A stretch of 24,295 bases of DNA from contig JBKKCR010000197.1 in the NCBI GenBank assembly GCA_046712825.1, forward strand, positions 1 to 24,295, in the 5' to 3' direction. Position 1 is the first letter of the stretch; each line of letters begins with the position of its first letter. Positions 16,462-23,652 of this stretch are shown here, piece by piece. The DNA is from DATFGK01 sp046712825 (GTDB taxonomy: Bacteria; Actinomycetota; AC-67). The notes under the pieces were generated by a model. It made no database searches. It had not been told where the DNA came from and saw only the letters and a list, made by a program, of their open reading frames with translations. The translations under genes were made by a program, and so were the position numbers.

Positions 16462-16467
16462 ATTGTA
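16462..16467 (-). promoter_or_regulatory. Candidate -10 box for leaderless transcript of the small membrane protein gene
   Basis: On the minus strand TACAAT ends 8 bases before the GTG start at 16453, the same hexamer seen before relA. There is no -35 match and no ribosome-binding site, so the evidence is the hexamer and its spacing only. Confidence 0.45.
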
Positions 16468-16471
16468 GCGC

Positions 16472-16487
16472 TCCCGAGCCTGCGGGA
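16472..16487 (-). terminator. Short hairpin just after apt
   Basis: TCCCG/CGGGA pair over 5 bases with a 6-base loop, 7 bases after the apt stop codon. It lies directly upstream of the candidate -10 box for the next gene. The stem is short and without a real T-tract, so terminator activity is uncertain. Confidence 0.25.
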
Positions 16488-16494
16488 TCTGGGT

Positions 16495-17025
16495 TCAGTA
16501 GGTAAGGAGGCTCAAGACGTCGTAGCCCTTGAGCCGCTCGCGCCCGTTCAGGAAGCCGAGCTCGATCAGGAACGCCATGCCTTGAACCTTCCCGCCCAGC
16601 CGTTCGACCAGCCGCGCCGTCGCCAGGGCGGTTCCGCCGGTCGCAAGGACGTCGTCCACGATGGCGACCCGTTCCCCGGGGGTGATGCCGTCGCTGTGGA
16701 TCTCGAGTGTCTCCTCGCCGTATTCGAGCTCGTAGTTCTCCGAGATCGTCTCCCACGGCAGTTTGCCCTTCTTGCGTACCGGCACGAATCCCGCGCCGAA
16801 GTGGTACGCCACGGGCGACGCAACGATGAAGCCACGTGCCTCGACGCCGACGACCTTGTCGATCGTCCCCCGCCCGAACGCAACGACGATCTCATCGATC
16901 ACGGTGGAGAAGGAGACCTCGTCGGCGAGCAGTGGGGTGATGTCTTTGAAGACAATGCCGGGTTTCGGGAAGTCGGGGACGTCGCGCACCCTGGCGCGCA
17001 GGATCTCCTCGGCGTGCCGGGTCAC
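16495..17025 (-). CDS. apt: Adenine phosphoribosyltransferase
   Basis: A purine salvage enzyme that converts adenine and PRPP to AMP. The chosen GTG start at 17023-17025 gives 176 residues and the normal N-terminus with RVRDVPDFPKPGIVFKDITP. The PRPP-binding motif AIVDDVLATGGTA is at 121-133, and GVEARGFIVASPVA (60-73) is typical of the family. The frame is open for 75 more codons upstream, but those overlap the end of secF and are low-complexity. The start is 7 bases after the secF stop. apt next to secF and relA is the usual actinobacterial order, which places purine salvage beside alarmone metabolism. Confidence 0.94.
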   Translation of the reverse strand: MTRHAEEILRARVRDVPDFPKPGIVFKDITPLLADEVSFSTVIDEIVVAFGRGTIDKVVGVEARGFIVASPVAYHFGAGFVPVRKKGKLPWETISENYELEYGEETLEIHSDGITPGERVAIVDDVLATGGTALATARLVERLGGKVQGMAFLIELGFLNGRERLKGYDVLSLLTY

Positions 17026-17032
17026 ACCTGGC

Positions 17033-18172
17033 CTACCGACGGCGGCGCTTCCCGCCGCGTCCCCGACGCGCGCGAGGCGGCGGTCGCGATGCCGTGCGGA
17101 CCTGGGTTCGCGGCATGTCGGCGGTCGGCTCGGGAGCCGATGAGGGAGACGAGGTGGACGCCGCCATACTTGCTTCCGCCGTGGCCGTGGCCGGTTCGGC
17201 GCGCACCCCGCTCTGGATCCGCGCGCGGATCTGCCGGTACCGGGGCTCACGCTCTTTCAACCATGCAAGGATCGGCGATGCGACGAAGATGCTCGAGTAG
17301 GTACTGACCAGAGCGCCGATGAACATCGCGAGCGCGAGGTCCTTCAGCGTGTCCGCCTTGAAGAGGTAGACGCCGACGAAGAGCAGGCCGGCCACCGGCA
17401 GCACCGACGAGAGCGACGTGTTGATCGAGCGGACCAGCACCTGATTGACGGATCGGTTGACCATCTGCGAGTACGACATCTTCGACGCGCTGGTCAGCGC
17501 CTCCGAGTTCTCGCGCACCTTGTCAAAGACGACCACGGTGTCGTACAGCGAGAACCCCATGAGCGTTAAGAGCGCGATCACCGTGGCCGGACTGACCTCA
17601 AGACCGAGCAGCGTGTAGATCCCGGTCGTTGCGAGGAGGTCGTGGAACAGCGCGGCGAGCGCACCGACGGCCATCTTCCATTCGAATCGCATCGTGATGT
17701 ACAGGGAGACGAGGACGAGGAACACGATCAGGCCGCGCAGCGCTTTCGTAGACACCTGCCGGCCCCAGCTCGGCCCGACGTCGTTGATGTTGATCTCGTC
17801 GGGATCGTTCAGACCCGCGATGGTGGCCAGCTCGCCCTGGACCTCGTTGAGCTTTTCGGTGGCGTCGATCCGCTCCACGCGGACGCGCAGCTCCCGGTCC
17901 CCCGCAGCGCTGGTCGAGATCTGCACGTGCGGTGTTCCAAGATCGAACCGTTCGAGCGCGGTCTCGACCTCGTCGACGGTCACGTCGTTCTGGAGCGGCG
18001 CGGCGAAGGAGGTGCCGCCCTCGAACTCGAGCGACAGGTTCAGCTTCCGTCCGACCAAGCCTCCAAGGCTGACGCCGATCACGATCAACGACACGAGCGC
18101 CCACACCTTCGAGCGGCCGATGATGTCGATGTTGGAGTCGCCCTTCATCAAACGCTTGAGACCGGCGAGCAT
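17033..18172 (-). CDS. secF: Protein translocase subunit SecF
   Basis: With SecD it uses the proton gradient to help pull exported proteins across the membrane after SecYEG. The 379 residues hold TM1 (about 22-40), GGTSF (52-56), an extracytoplasmic domain to about 140, then five C-terminal helices with the family motif DTVVVFDKVREN (211-222). Residues 320-379 form a low-complexity tail, Ala/Ser/Pro then strongly Arg-rich, with no family function. The ATG at 18170-18172 shares one base with the secD stop (TGATG), so translation is coupled. The frame continues upstream only as an out-of-phase reading of secD. Confidence 0.96.
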   Translation of the reverse strand: MLAGLKRLMKGDSNIDIIGRSKVWALVSLIVIGVSLGGLVGRKLNLSLEFEGGTSFAAPLQNDVTVDEVETALERFDLGTPHVQISTSAAGDRELRVRVERIDATEKLNEVQGELATIAGLNDPDEININDVGPSWGRQVSTKALRGLIVFLVLVSLYITMRFEWKMAVGALAALFHDLLATTGIYTLLGLEVSPATVIALLTLMGFSLYDTVVVFDKVRENSEALTSASKMSYSQMVNRSVNQVLVRSINTSLSSVLPVAGLLFVGVYLFKADTLKDLALAMFIGALVSTYSSIFVASPILAWLKEREPRYRQIRARIQSGVRAEPATATAEASMAASTSSPSSAPEPTADMPRTQVRTASRPPPRARRGRGGKRRRR

Positions 18173-19650
18173 CAGCGCGCACCTCCCGCCGGCACCGGCG
18201 CCTCGCCGACGACGCGACCGATCCCGAGCGTCTTGCTCTCGTTGAAGGTCTTCGTTTGGGCAAGGAGCCATACGGCCGGATGCATGTAGAGATACGAGAT
18301 GAAGAGATCGAGCGCGGTCGACAACCCGAGCATCAACGCGAACCCGCGGACGCTTCCGACCGCGAGGAAGTAGAGCACGAACGCGGCGAGCGCGGTCACG
18401 AGGTCGGCCGCGACGATCGTGCGCCACGCGCTGCCCCAGGCGCGATCCACCGACGCACGAACGCTCTTACCGCTCTGCACCTCGTCCTTCAGCCGCTCGA
18501 AGTAGACGATGAATGAGTCCGCGGCGATTCCCAAAGAGACGATGAGCCCGGCGATCCCGGCCAGCGTGAGCGCGAACCCGGCCGTTTCGCCGAGGATGAT
18601 GACCACCCCTAAGGTGAATCCCGCGTGAAGCAGGATCCCGAGCCAGATCAGCAGTCCCAGGAACCGGTAGAAAAGCGCGACGTAGATGAAGACGATGCCG
18701 AGTCCGATCAGCGCCGCGATCAAGCCGCCGTTCAGCGATTCCTTTCCCAGCGTCGGGCTCACGGTGGTGATCGTCGACGGCTCGAACGACACCGGCAGCG
18801 CGCCGTAGCGAAGAACGAGGGCAAGCTCTGTGGCCTCGTCCTGGGTGAAGTTGCCGCTGATCGTCGCGGTGCCGCCGGCGATACCTTGGTTGCATTGGAC
18901 CTCGGTGCCCATCTGCGGGTGGGACTCGACGATCTGGTCGAGGACGATCGCGAGTTGACGCTTCGGGTCGCCATCCGGGTTGCAGGCGAGCTTCCCGGTC
19001 ACGTCCGTGAACTTCTTCGCGCCGTCGCCGGTGAGGTTGAGGCTGACGCTCCAGGTCAGAGCCCCGCCCGTGGTCGATGGTGGTTCGGCCTTCGCGCCTG
19101 CCACGTCCACGCCGCTCAACGCCGCGGGGCCGAGCCGCAACTTTTCCCACTGCGAAGGGGAAAGTTCTGCGCCGGTCGCGGTATCGAACGTCCGTGCGCA
19201 ATGGACGGCGTCCTTCGACGGATCGTCCTGCTCGGGGAAGCTGGAAAGGTCGGTGCAGTCGGGCGGCGTCGCGGCCTTGAAGGGTTCGGAACCCGTAGGA
19301 AGAACCTCGAGGACGGTCCGGAAACGAAGCTGGGCTGTTCTGCCGATGATGTCCAGGGCGGCCTGGCGCTCTTCGACGCCCGGCAACTGCACCAAGACGT
19401 TGTTCCCTTGCCGCGAGATGTCGGGCTCGGCGACGCCCAACGCGTCGACTCGATTGCGGATGATGTCGACGGCCTTGTCGATCGAGCCCGAGTCCGCAGA
19501 TTCATCGGCGGTGAGCACGACCGAGATCCCGCCCTGGAGGTCGAGCCCGAGACGTGGCTCCAACCCGAAGCCCGCGACGATGCCCCAGATGCCGCCGATG
19601 AGGACGAGCATCGTGAGCAGAGCCGTGCGGAAGCGGCGGCGTGGGGTCAT
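18172..19650 (-). CDS. secD: Protein translocase subunit SecD
   Basis: The large partner of SecF, 492 residues. TM1 is at about 10-28, followed by GLDLQGGISVVL (35-46), the large extracytoplasmic P1 domain, then five helices at about 310-475 with the conserved SLGIAADSFIVYFERLKDE stretch. The P1 domain has an insertion at about 118-260 with four cysteines (132, 151, 223, 253), which could form two disulfides outside the membrane. The ATG is 25 bases after the yajC stop, and no good ribosome-binding site is seen. secF follows with a one-base overlap. Confidence 0.97.
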   Translation of the reverse strand: MTPRRRFRTALLTMLVLIGGIWGIVAGFGLEPRLGLDLQGGISVVLTADESADSGSIDKAVDIIRNRVDALGVAEPDISRQGNNVLVQLPGVEERQAALDIIGRTAQLRFRTVLEVLPTGSEPFKAATPPDCTDLSSFPEQDDPSKDAVHCARTFDTATGAELSPSQWEKLRLGPAALSGVDVAGAKAEPPSTTGGALTWSVSLNLTGDGAKKFTDVTGKLACNPDGDPKRQLAIVLDQIVESHPQMGTEVQCNQGIAGGTATISGNFTQDEATELALVLRYGALPVSFEPSTITTVSPTLGKESLNGGLIAALIGLGIVFIYVALFYRFLGLLIWLGILLHAGFTLGVVIILGETAGFALTLAGIAGLIVSLGIAADSFIVYFERLKDEVQSGKSVRASVDRAWGSAWRTIVAADLVTALAAFVLYFLAVGSVRGFALMLGLSTALDLFISYLYMHPAVWLLAQTKTFNESKTLGIGRVVGEAPVPAGGAR

Positions 19651-19675
19651 CGAAGGATGGTCGTGCGCACGGCGG

Positions 19676-20032
19676 TCATGTGGTGGAGTCGGAGGACTCC
19701 TCCTCGTCGGGCGCGTAGATCTTGCGGCGCACGGCGGCGCGCGACATGCGGACCGTCGTTCCCGGCGAGACCTCGATCATGAACGTGTCGTCGTCCAGCG
19801 CTCTGATCGTCCCGTAGATGCCGGCGATGGTCTCGACCTCGTCGCCCAACCCGAGGTTCGAGAGGAGCTCCTGTTGCTGGCGCATCCGGTTCTTCTGCGG
19901 GCGGATCATGAAGAAGTAGAACACCACGATGAGCAGCAGGATCGGCAGGAAGCTGACGAGCGGATTGGTGTCGGTCTTGGTGTCGCCGGTCGTATCGGTC
20001 GTCTGAGCCAGGAGCGTCAAGATCGCGTACAC
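19676..20032 (-). CDS. yajC: Preprotein translocase subunit YajC
   Basis: A small membrane protein that associates with SecD-SecF. It has 118 residues: a short Thr/Asp-rich N-terminus, a hydrophobic helix at about 25-43 (PLVSFLPILLLIVVFYFFMI), the signature FMIRPQKNRM right after it, and a cytoplasmic domain with GDEVETIAGIYGTI. The tail is acidic (EEESSDSTT). The start is GTG, supported by GGAAGG 6 bases upstream. The yajC-secD-secF order is conserved in many bacteria, and its position after ruvB is typical. Confidence 0.95.
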   Translation of the reverse strand: MYAILTLLAQTTDTTGDTKTDTNPLVSFLPILLLIVVFYFFMIRPQKNRMRQQQELLSNLGLGDEVETIAGIYGTIRALDDDTFMIEVSPGTTVRMSRAAVRRKIYAPDEEESSDSTT

Positions 20033-20038
20033 GGGGTC

Positions 20039-20044
20039 CCTTCC
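20039..20044 (-). promoter_or_regulatory. yajC: Ribosome-binding site that fixes the GTG start of yajC
   Basis: GGAAGG on the minus strand lies 6 bases before the GTG at 20030-20032. Nearby ATG codons are absent, so this site decides the start. Confidence 0.7.
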
Positions 20045-20056
20045 GTAGCAAACCTT

Positions 20057-20071
20057 GCCCGGGGTCCGGGC
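20057..20071 (-). terminator. GC-rich hairpin between ruvB and yajC
   Basis: A perfect 6-base stem GCCCGG/CCGGGC with a 3-base loop lies in the 50-base gap after the ruvB stop. Only a short AAGGTTT follows on the minus strand. It might reduce read-through from the SOS-controlled ruv genes into the sec genes; this is inferred. Confidence 0.35.
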
Positions 20072-20082
20072 CGCGGAACAGT

Positions 20083-21093
20083 CTAAAGGAGGGTAGGCCC
20101 TCCCGCCCGTTGCAAGCCCAGATGCTCGTAAGCGAGGTCGGTGGCCACCCGGCCGCGCGGGGTGCGCTTCACGAAGCCCAGCTGGAGGAGGTACGGCTCG
20201 GAGACGTCCTCGAGCGTGTCGGCCTCTTCATGGAGCGCGGCGGCGAGCGTCGACACGCCGACCGGACCGCCCCCGAACTTCTCGACGATCGCCCGGACGA
20301 GCGCGACGTCCATCTTGTCGAGGCCGAGCTCGTCGACCTCGAAGACGGCCAGCGCCTCGCGTGCGACGGTCACGTCGACATGCCCGTCGCCGCGCACCTC
20401 GGCGAAATCCCGGACCCGGCGCAAGAGCCGGTTCGCGACCCGCGGCGTTCCGCGGGCGCGTCGCGCGATCTCCTTCGCGCCTGCCTCGTCGATCTCGACC
20501 TCGAGCAGGCTCGCGCTCCGCCGGACGATGACCTCGAGGTCGTCGGGAACGTAGTAGTCCAGCCGTGCGCTGAACCCGAACCGATCGCGCAATGGTCCCG
20601 TGAGCAAGCCGGTACGCGTCGTCGCGCCGATGAGCGTGAAGCGCGGGAGGTCGATCCGGATCGATCGCGCGGCGGGCCCTTTCCCGATGACGATGTCGAG
20701 TGCGAAATCCTCCATCGCCGCGTACAGCACCTCTTCGACCGGCCGCGCGAGGCGGTGGATCTCGTCGATGAAGAGCACATCTCCCTGCTCGAGGTTCGTG
20801 AGGATCGCGGCGATGTCGCCGGCGCGCACCAGCGCGGGGCCGCTCGTCGAGCGCGTCTCAACGCCGAGCTCGTTGGCGACGATGTGCGCGAGCGAGGTCT
20901 TCCCCAACCCCGGCGGCCCGCTGAACAGCAAGTGGTCCGGCGGACGTCCGCGCCCGCGAGCCGCATCGAGGATGAGCCCGACCTGTTCCTTCACCTGCTG
21001 CTGGCCGACGAACTCGACGAGCCGACGCGGCCGCAGGGAGACCTCGAAATCCCGCTCCTCCGGGGCCGCTTCGCGATCGAGGATCTCGGTCAT
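20083..21093 (-). CDS. ruvB: Holliday junction branch migration helicase RuvB
   Basis: The AAA+ motor of the RuvAB complex that moves Holliday junctions during recombinational repair. It has 336 residues with Walker A GPPGLGKT (59-66), Walker B ending DEIHR (110-114), the sensor stretch GATTRTGLLTGPLRDRFG, and the C-terminal winged-helix domain that ends near RTPRGR. The start overlaps the ruvA stop by four bases (21090-21093). It is the third gene of the ruvC-ruvA-ruvB unit behind the candidate SOS promoter. Confidence 0.98.
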   Translation of the reverse strand: MTEILDREAAPEERDFEVSLRPRRLVEFVGQQQVKEQVGLILDAARGRGRPPDHLLFSGPPGLGKTSLAHIVANELGVETRSTSGPALVRAGDIAAILTNLEQGDVLFIDEIHRLARPVEEVLYAAMEDFALDIVIGKGPAARSIRIDLPRFTLIGATTRTGLLTGPLRDRFGFSARLDYYVPDDLEVIVRRSASLLEVEIDEAGAKEIARRARGTPRVANRLLRRVRDFAEVRGDGHVDVTVAREALAVFEVDELGLDKMDVALVRAIVEKFGGGPVGVSTLAAALHEEADTLEDVSEPYLLQLGFVKRTPRGRVATDLAYEHLGLQRAGGPTLL

Positions 21094-21707
21094 CGCGCGT
21101 CGAGCTCCTTCAGCGCGGCCTTCAGCATCGCTTGGACGCCGGCCGCTCCGTTGCCATTCGCGGTCGCTTTCGCGGCCGCGACCCGCTCGATCGCCTCCCG
21201 CGCTTCGGTCGTGGTGTAACCGAGCTGCAAGAGAGCCGCACGAACCTCGCCGAGTGCCTCGCGCACCGCCGGCGACCCGGCGATCGGTGCCAGATCCGAG
21301 TCGCCCGCACCGAGCTTCTCCTTCAATTCCAGGATCATGCGGCTCGCGGTCTTCTTCCCGACGCCGGGTATGAGCGTCAACGCGTCGAGGTCTTCGCCGA
21401 GGATCGCCCGCCGCAAAGCGTCGGGCGTGTACACCGACAGCACCGCGAGCCCGCCTTTGGGACCGATCCCGTTGACGCCGATGAGCACCTCGAAGACGTC
21501 GCGTTCCTCGGCCGTCGTGAATCCGAACAGCGTCAGCGCGTCCTCGCGGACGTGCAGGTGCGTGTGGAGCCGCACCTTCTCACCGGCTCCCGGGAGTCGC
21601 GCGAGCACGGAGACCGGGGCGAGCACGCGGTACCCAACCCCGTTGACGTCGACGAGCGCGCCGTCGGGGTAGGTCTCGACGAGGGTGCCGGCCACGGAAC
21701 CGATCAT
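21090..21707 (-). CDS. ruvA: Holliday junction DNA-binding protein RuvA
   Basis: It binds the four-way junction as a tetramer and recruits RuvB. It has 205 residues: an OB-fold N-terminal domain (MIGSVAGTLVETYPDGALVD), two helix-hairpin-helix motifs (GVNGIGPKGG at 77-86 and IPGVGKKTA at 113-121), a flexible linker (about 134-147), and the C-terminal domain III (147-205) that contacts RuvB. Its start overlaps the ruvC stop by four bases. Confidence 0.97.
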   Translation of the reverse strand: MIGSVAGTLVETYPDGALVDVNGVGYRVLAPVSVLARLPGAGEKVRLHTHLHVREDALTLFGFTTAEERDVFEVLIGVNGIGPKGGLAVLSVYTPDALRRAILGEDLDALTLIPGVGKKTASRMILELKEKLGAGDSDLAPIAGSPAVREALGEVRAALLQLGYTTTEAREAIERVAAAKATANGNGAAGVQAMLKAALKELDAR

Positions 21708-22195
21708 CGCGCCGCCGCCTTCACCGCGAGCCGGTATGAGTGCAGATGGCAGATCGCGAGGGCGAGCGCGTCCGATGCGTCCGCAGTGTCGGGCTTCTCG
21801 GTCAGCCCCAAGAGCCGGCCGACCATGAACATCACTTGATCCTTGGTCGCGCTTCCGACGCCGACCACCGCCTGCTTCACCTGAAGCGGCCCGTACTCGG
21901 TCACCGGGATGCCGCCCTCTGCGGCGACCAGTAGCGCCATGGCGCTCGCCTGCCCGACCCGGATCGCGGTGCGTTGGTTGCGGGTGACGAAAAGCCGCTC
22001 CACTGCCATTGCCTCGGGCCGGTGGCGTTCGACGGCCTGGGCGAGCCGGGCGCGGAGGTCGGCCAGCTGCGTTGGGATGTCATCTCCGGCCGCTCGCACG
22101 GTGCCGTACTCGAGCGCCTTCAGCTTGCCGCCGGACTGCTCCACTACGGCGAACCCGGCGCGCGTGAGCCCGGGATCGACCCCCATGACTCTCAT
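21704..22195 (-). CDS. ruvC: Crossover junction endonuclease RuvC
   Basis: It resolves Holliday junctions by symmetric nicking. The protein has 163 residues and keeps the four acidic catalytic residues: Asp7 (GVDPGLTRAG), Glu66 (AVERLFV), Asp139 and Asp142 (TADASDALA). GGAGG lies about 6 bases before the ATG at 22193-22195, which supports this start over a second ATG three codons in. It is first in the ruvC-ruvA-ruvB unit. A promoter and a LexA-type operator lie directly upstream, so DNA damage induction is likely. Confidence 0.97.
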   Translation of the reverse strand: MRVMGVDPGLTRAGFAVVEQSGGKLKALEYGTVRAAGDDIPTQLADLRARLAQAVERHRPEAMAVERLFVTRNQRTAIRVGQASAMALLVAAEGGIPVTEYGPLQVKQAVVGVGSATKDQVMFMVGRLLGLTEKPDTADASDALALAICHLHSYRLAVKAAAR

Positions 22196-22205
22196 CCCCG
22201 GCCTC

Positions 22206-22219
22206 CGAACATATGTACG
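22206..22219. promoter_or_regulatory. Candidate LexA/SOS box upstream of ruvC
   Basis: The 14 bases CGAACATATGTACG form a near palindrome. Compared with the Gram-positive/actinobacterial SOS box CGAAC-N4-GTTCG, nine of ten defined bases match (the right arm has GTACG). The site starts immediately downstream of the ruvC -10 box and covers the expected transcription start, an ideal place for repression. ruv genes are known SOS targets in many bacteria. Confidence 0.7.
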
Positions 22220-22248
22220 AGGCTAACCCTTGGGAAGGACGGGTTCAA
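22220..22248 (-). promoter_or_regulatory. Sigma-70-type promoter of the ruvCAB unit
   Basis: On the minus strand, TTGAAC (-35, 22243-22248) and TAGCCT (-10, 22220-22225) are separated by exactly 17 bases. The predicted start lies inside the SOS box, giving a leader of about 20 bases that contains the ruvC ribosome-binding site. The -35 region also overlaps a small palindrome, GGTTC-AAG-GAACC (22242-22254). Confidence 0.55.
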
Positions 22249-22276
22249 GGAACCAGGAAGTTACAACCGTGTGATT

Positions 22277-23023
22277 TTAGCCGACCTCGGCCAGGACGGC
22301 CTCTGGGATGTCGAAGTTCGCGTAGACGGCCTGGACGTCGTCGTGATCCTCGAGACCATCGATCAGCTTGAGGACCGACCGCGCGTCGCCCCCGTCCACC
22401 GGCACGCTGTTCTGCGGGATCAGAGTTACCTCGGCCGAGGTCGGAGTCATCCCTGCCTCCTCGAGTCCCGTGCGGACGGCTTCGAAGGAGCCCGGATCGG
22501 TGAGGACCTCCCACTCGTCGCCGAGGTCGCGCACGTCGTCCGCTCCCCCCTCGAGCGCCAGCTCCATGACACGTTCCTCTTCGGCGCCCGCCTTGTCGAG
22601 AAGGATCACGCCGCGCTTGTCGAACATCCATTTCACGCTGCCGGGCTCCCCCATCGCGCCGCCGTGCTTGCTGAAGATCGCGCGCAGATCCTGGGATGTC
22701 CGGTTGCGGTTGTCGGTCAGCGCCTCGACGAGCACGGCGACGCCGCCCGAGGCGTAGCCCTCGTAAAAGACCTGCTGGAAGTTCGCGCCGCCGGTGTCAC
22801 CGCCGCCGCGAGCGACCGCGCGCTCGATCGTGTCGCGGGGCACCCGGCCGTCCTTGGCGCGCTGGATCGCGTCGGCCAAGGTCGGGTTGTCTTTGGGGTT
22901 GGATCCCCCCTGCCGGGCGTTGATCTCGATCGCACGGATCAGCTTCGCGAAGAGCTTCCCACGCTTCGCGTCGATCTTGCCCTTCTTCTCCTTGATGCCT
23001 TTCCAGTGCGAATGGCCGCCCAC
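22277..23023 (-). CDS. yebC: YebC/PmpR family transcription or translation regulator
   Basis: A 248-residue YebC/TACO1 family protein. Members have been described as transcriptional regulators and, more recently, as helpers of ribosomes at difficult sequences. The N-terminus GGHSHWKGIKEKKGKIDAKR and the stretch GKLFAKLIRAIEINARQGG are diagnostic. The start is GTG at 23021-23023 with GGAGAG 4 bases upstream. The frame stays open further upstream, but that part overlaps pdxT in another phase. It lies between pdxT and ruvC, the standard place in actinobacteria, where it is separated from ruvC by an 81-base gap with the SOS promoter. Confidence 0.96.
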   Translation of the reverse strand: MGGHSHWKGIKEKKGKIDAKRGKLFAKLIRAIEINARQGGSNPKDNPTLADAIQRAKDGRVPRDTIERAVARGGGDTGGANFQQVFYEGYASGGVAVLVEALTDNRNRTSQDLRAIFSKHGGAMGEPGSVKWMFDKRGVILLDKAGAEEERVMELALEGGADDVRDLGDEWEVLTDPGSFEAVRTGLEEAGMTPTSAEVTLIPQNSVPVDGGDARSVLKLIDGLEDHDDVQAVYANFDIPEAVLAEVG

Positions 23024-23027
23024 GGGT

Positions 23028-23033
23028 CTCTCC
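23028..23033 (-). promoter_or_regulatory. yebC: Ribosome-binding site that fixes the GTG start of yebC
   Basis: GGAGAG on the minus strand ends 4 bases before the GTG at 23021-23023, and the protein family begins exactly there. Confidence 0.7.
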
Positions 23034-23057
23034 GGAGTCGTCGGTCCTTCATCTTGT

Positions 23058-23074
23058 GGCGGGAAGGACCCGCC
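23058..23074 (-). terminator. GC-rich hairpin between pdxT and yebC
   Basis: A perfect 6-base stem GGCGGG/CCCGCC with a 5-base loop begins 13 bases after the pdxT stop. No T-tract follows. It may separate the vitamin B6 genes from yebC. Confidence 0.4.
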
Positions 23075-23087
23075 GAGCAACCCGCCG

Positions 23088-23648
23088 TTAGGACAATCCG
23101 AGCGCGAGCCGGTGCAGCCGGTCGTCGCCGGAGAGCTCGGGATGGAACGATGCGAGCGTGACCTTCCCCTGGCGAAGGACGACCGGATGGTCACGGTGGC
23201 TCGCGAGGATCTCGACGCCGGGCCCAACGTCCTCGACCCACGGCGCGCGGATGAAGACCGCGTGCATCTCCCCCACCTCCGCGACATCGAGGTCCGTCTC
23301 GAACGAGTCCACCTGGCGCCCGTATGCGTTGCGCCGGATGGTGACGTCGACGATGCCCAGCAACGGCTGGTCGCCTTCGGTGATCCGCTTCGCGCACACG
23401 ATCATCCCGGCACACGTGCCGAGGATAGGCATGCCGGCCTCGGCTCTCTTGCGGAGCGGATCGACGAGGTCGTAGTCGGTCGCGAGCTTGCCGATCGTCG
23501 TCGACTCGCCGCCGGGGATGACCAGCGCGTCGATGGACTCGAGCTCCTCGCGCGTACGAACCTGCATCGGCCCAGCGCCGGCGCGCTCGAGCAGCCGCTC
23601 GTGGGCCTCGAAGTCCCCTTGGAGCGCGAGGACGCCGACCCGTTTCAA
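23088..23648 (-). CDS. pdxT: Pyridoxal 5'-phosphate synthase glutaminase subunit PdxT
   Basis: It releases ammonia from glutamine and feeds it to PdxS for pyridoxal phosphate synthesis. With the TTG start at 23646-23648 the protein has 186 residues and begins MKRVGVLALQGDF, as the family normally does. The class I amidotransferase-like triad is visible: Cys79 (GTCAGM), His169 and Glu171 (SFHPELSGD); IPGGEST (44-50) is the oxyanion region. The TTG lies 4 bases after the pdxS stop. A GTG at 23681 would add 11 residues and overlap pdxS by 29 bases; it is less likely. The pdxS-pdxT pair forms the ribose-5-phosphate-dependent pathway. Confidence 0.94.
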   Translation of the reverse strand: MKRVGVLALQGDFEAHERLLERAGAGPMQVRTREELESIDALVIPGGESTTIGKLATDYDLVDPLRKRAEAGMPILGTCAGMIVCAKRITEGDQPLLGIVDVTIRRNAYGRQVDSFETDLDVAEVGEMHAVFIRAPWVEDVGPGVEILASHRDHPVVLRQGKVTLASFHPELSGDDRLHRLALGLS

Positions 23649-23652
23649 AGAC

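Noticed and set aside
20080..20085. TAGACT as a -10 box for yajC
   Set aside because: It overlaps the ruvB stop codon, lacks a -35 partner and is 47 bases from the start, so it is indistinguishable from chance.
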